Assembly: GCA_026395855.1 (NCBI GenBank)
Contig: JAPLXX010000054.1
Coordinates: 1 to 5,704, forward strand
Direction of reading: 5' to 3'
Length of the DNA stretch: 5,704 bases
Source of the DNA: Candidatus Pacearchaeota archaeon
Lineage (GTDB): Archaea > Nanobdellota > Nanobdellia > Pacearchaeales > GW2011-AR1
Numbering within the stretch: the first letter of the stretch is position 1; the number at the start of each line of letters is the position of its first letter. The position numbers were made by a program, and so were the translations under genes. The notes under the pieces are model-generated. The model did no database searches. It saw only the letters and a list, made by a program, of their open reading frames with translations, and was not told the DNA's origin. Of this stretch, positions 4,838 to 5,704 are shown piece after piece.

Positions 4838-5116
4838 ATGGGAAAACTGGCAACACCTGACTGGATTTTGAAAGGATTTAAGTCAAAAGACGAATATGAT
4901 AAGAAAATAGGAAAGAAAACCAGCGGCAAGAATGCAGGAAAAGCCTACAAAGTGAAAAAATGCCCTGAATGCGGAGGTATAAATGTGGGTGTTGTTCTGG
5001 GACAGGAAGAAGGAAGGGGAAAAAGCGAATGGGAATGCAAAAAATGCAAATGGAAAGGAAGAGATATTGATGAAAAAGAAGTTGGGGAGGAGGAATTTTT
5101 AAAATTAGGAGAATAA
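4838..5116 (+). CDS. Zinc-ribbon microprotein 3 (92 aa)
   Basis: This is the longer third member. A basic N-terminal region (MGKLATPDWILKGFKSKDEY, then a Lys/Gly-rich linker to about residue 40) precedes a zinc ribbon with C42-x2-C45 (CPECGGINV) and C67-x2-C70 (WECKKCKWKG). The two knuckles are separated by a Gly/Glu-rich strand region, and an acidic tail follows. The CPxC-NV and W-x-C-x2-C core resembles the two preceding proteins, but the N-terminal 40 residues are unrelated to them. The start follows the previous stop by one base; GGAGG at 4821-4825 lies 12 nt upstream, rather far. The gyrA start follows its stop by one base. Function unknown; the basic N-terminus could contact DNA or RNA (inference). 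Confidence 0.87.
   Translation: MGKLATPDWILKGFKSKDEYDKKIGKKTSGKNAGKAYKVKKCPECGGINVGVVLGQEEGRGKSEWECKKCKWKGRDIDEKEVGEEEFLKLGE
5107..5111 (+). promoter_or_regulatory. Shine-Dalgarno site of gyrA
   Basis: AGGAG lies six bases before the ATG at 5118. It is the clearest ribosome-binding site in the gyrase unit and fixes the gyrA start, so the acidic N-terminal extension is probably real. Confidence 0.6.
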
Positions 5117-5117
5117 A

Positions 5118-5704
5118 ATGACAAAAGAAGAAAACGACGAAAACGAAGAAGAAATTGAAGAAGCAGAAGAAACAGATGAAGATGAAAAAAGCTCTTCAAA
5201 AAAAAGTGATGTGAAAGAAACAAATTCTCAAGAAGAAAACATCAAGAATGTTCTGGATGCAGAAATCTCAGAAGAAATGAAAAAATCTTATTTGGATTAT
5301 GCGATGTCTGTAATTGTTGCCCGTGCCTTGCCTTCTATTGAAGACGGATTAAAGCCTGTTCAGAGAAGAATACTTTATTCAATGAATTTAATGGGCCTGA
5401 AGCCGAATACGCAAACGAAAAAAAGCGCGAGAATTGTAGGGGATGTTATAGGTAAGTTCCATCCTCACGGAGATGTGGCTGTTTATGATGCTATGGTAAG
5501 AATGGCTCAGGATTTTTCTTTAAGATATCCTTTAGTTTTCGGGCAGGGAAATTTTGGTTCAATAGACGGCGACCCCCCTGCTGCATATCGTTATACAGAG
5601 GCAAAATTAATGCCTATATCATCTGAATTATTGCAGGACATAGAAAAAGACACTGTAACACTTGTCCCTAATTTTGATAATTCTTTGAAAGAGCCAGAAC
5701 TTCT
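5118..5704 (+). CDS. gyrA: DNA gyrase subunit A (3' end missing)
   Basis: This is the DNA breakage-reunion subunit of the type IIA topoisomerase; 195 codons are visible and the frame runs off the window. The family N-terminus begins near residue 50 (EISEEMKKSYLDYAMSVIV). ARALPSIEDGLKPVQRRILY, the winged-helix segment ARIVGDVIGKFHPHGDVAVYD (105-124) and FGQGNFGSIDGD follow. The catalytic tyrosine is Y159 in AAYRYTE. Residues 1-40 are an extra tail, very acidic at first (15 Glu/Asp in residues 1-23) and then Ser/Lys-rich. The residue equivalent to E. coli Ser83 is Val120, while Asp87 is conserved as D124. An AGGAG ribosome site supports the start. Its place after gyrB supports gyrase, but the C-terminal GyrA-box that would separate gyrase from topoisomerase IV is outside the window. 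Confidence 0.95.
   Translation, partial: MTKEENDENEEEIEEAEETDEDEKSSSKKSDVKETNSQEENIKNVLDAEISEEMKKSYLDYAMSVIVARALPSIEDGLKPVQRRILYSMNLMGLKPNTQTKKSARIVGDVIGKFHPHGDVAVYDAMVRMAQDFSLRYPLVFGQGNFGSIDGDPPAAYRYTEAKLMPISSELLQDIEKDTVTLVPNFDNSLKEPEL

Noticed and set aside
4945..5223. 92-codon frame on the - strand rich in Leu, Phe, His and Ser
   Set aside because: It is the complement of the purine-rich ribbon 3 / gyrA region; both sense genes are well supported.

Overview
The window reads as AT-rich archaeal DNA, most likely from a small-genome DPANN-type lineage of the Woesearchaeota/Pacearchaeota kind. The archaeal assignment is firm. It rests on a Kae1-type tRNA-modification protein, the archaeal/eukaryotic ribosomal proteins L7Ae, S28e and L24e, and BRE/TATA-like promoters in place of bacterial -35/-10 boxes. 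The DPANN placement is inferred from compact genes, 1-nt intergenic gaps and general protein style. The bacterial-type gyrase genes fit archaea that acquired gyrase by ancient transfer.

Layout: (1) 1-882, the 3' part of kae1 on the + strand; its 5' end lies outside the window. (2) 866-1120, a small gene of unknown function on the - strand, meeting kae1 tail to tail with a 17-bp overlap. (3) 1121-1379, a divergent promoter region. Its right half carries a long, strongly paired element (1266-1353) directly after a predicted transcription start and before L7Ae. (4) 1380-2404, a ribosomal cluster L7Ae - S28e - unknown 75-aa protein - L24e. (5) 2405-2595, T-runs, a 14-bp bulged stem-loop, a promoter and a small leader hairpin. 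(6) 2596-5704, gyrB, then three tiny four-cysteine zinc-ribbon genes, then the start of gyrA, packed with gaps of 1 nt or a 4-nt overlap.

The ribosomal cluster makes two large-subunit and one small-subunit protein. L7Ae also binds kink-turns in guide-RNA particles and, in some archaea, its own leader. The gyrB-gyrA unit encodes the two subunits of a type IIA topoisomerase, presumably DNA gyrase, with three co-transcribed zinc-ribbon microproteins of unknown role between them. The features most worth following up are the L7Ae leader element, the zinc-ribbon trio inside the gyrase operon, the two unrecognised small genes (866-1120 and 2014-2241), and GyrA's acidic N-terminal tail with valine at the quinolone-contact position. 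No CRISPR array, insertion sequence, complete tRNA or rRNA was seen.
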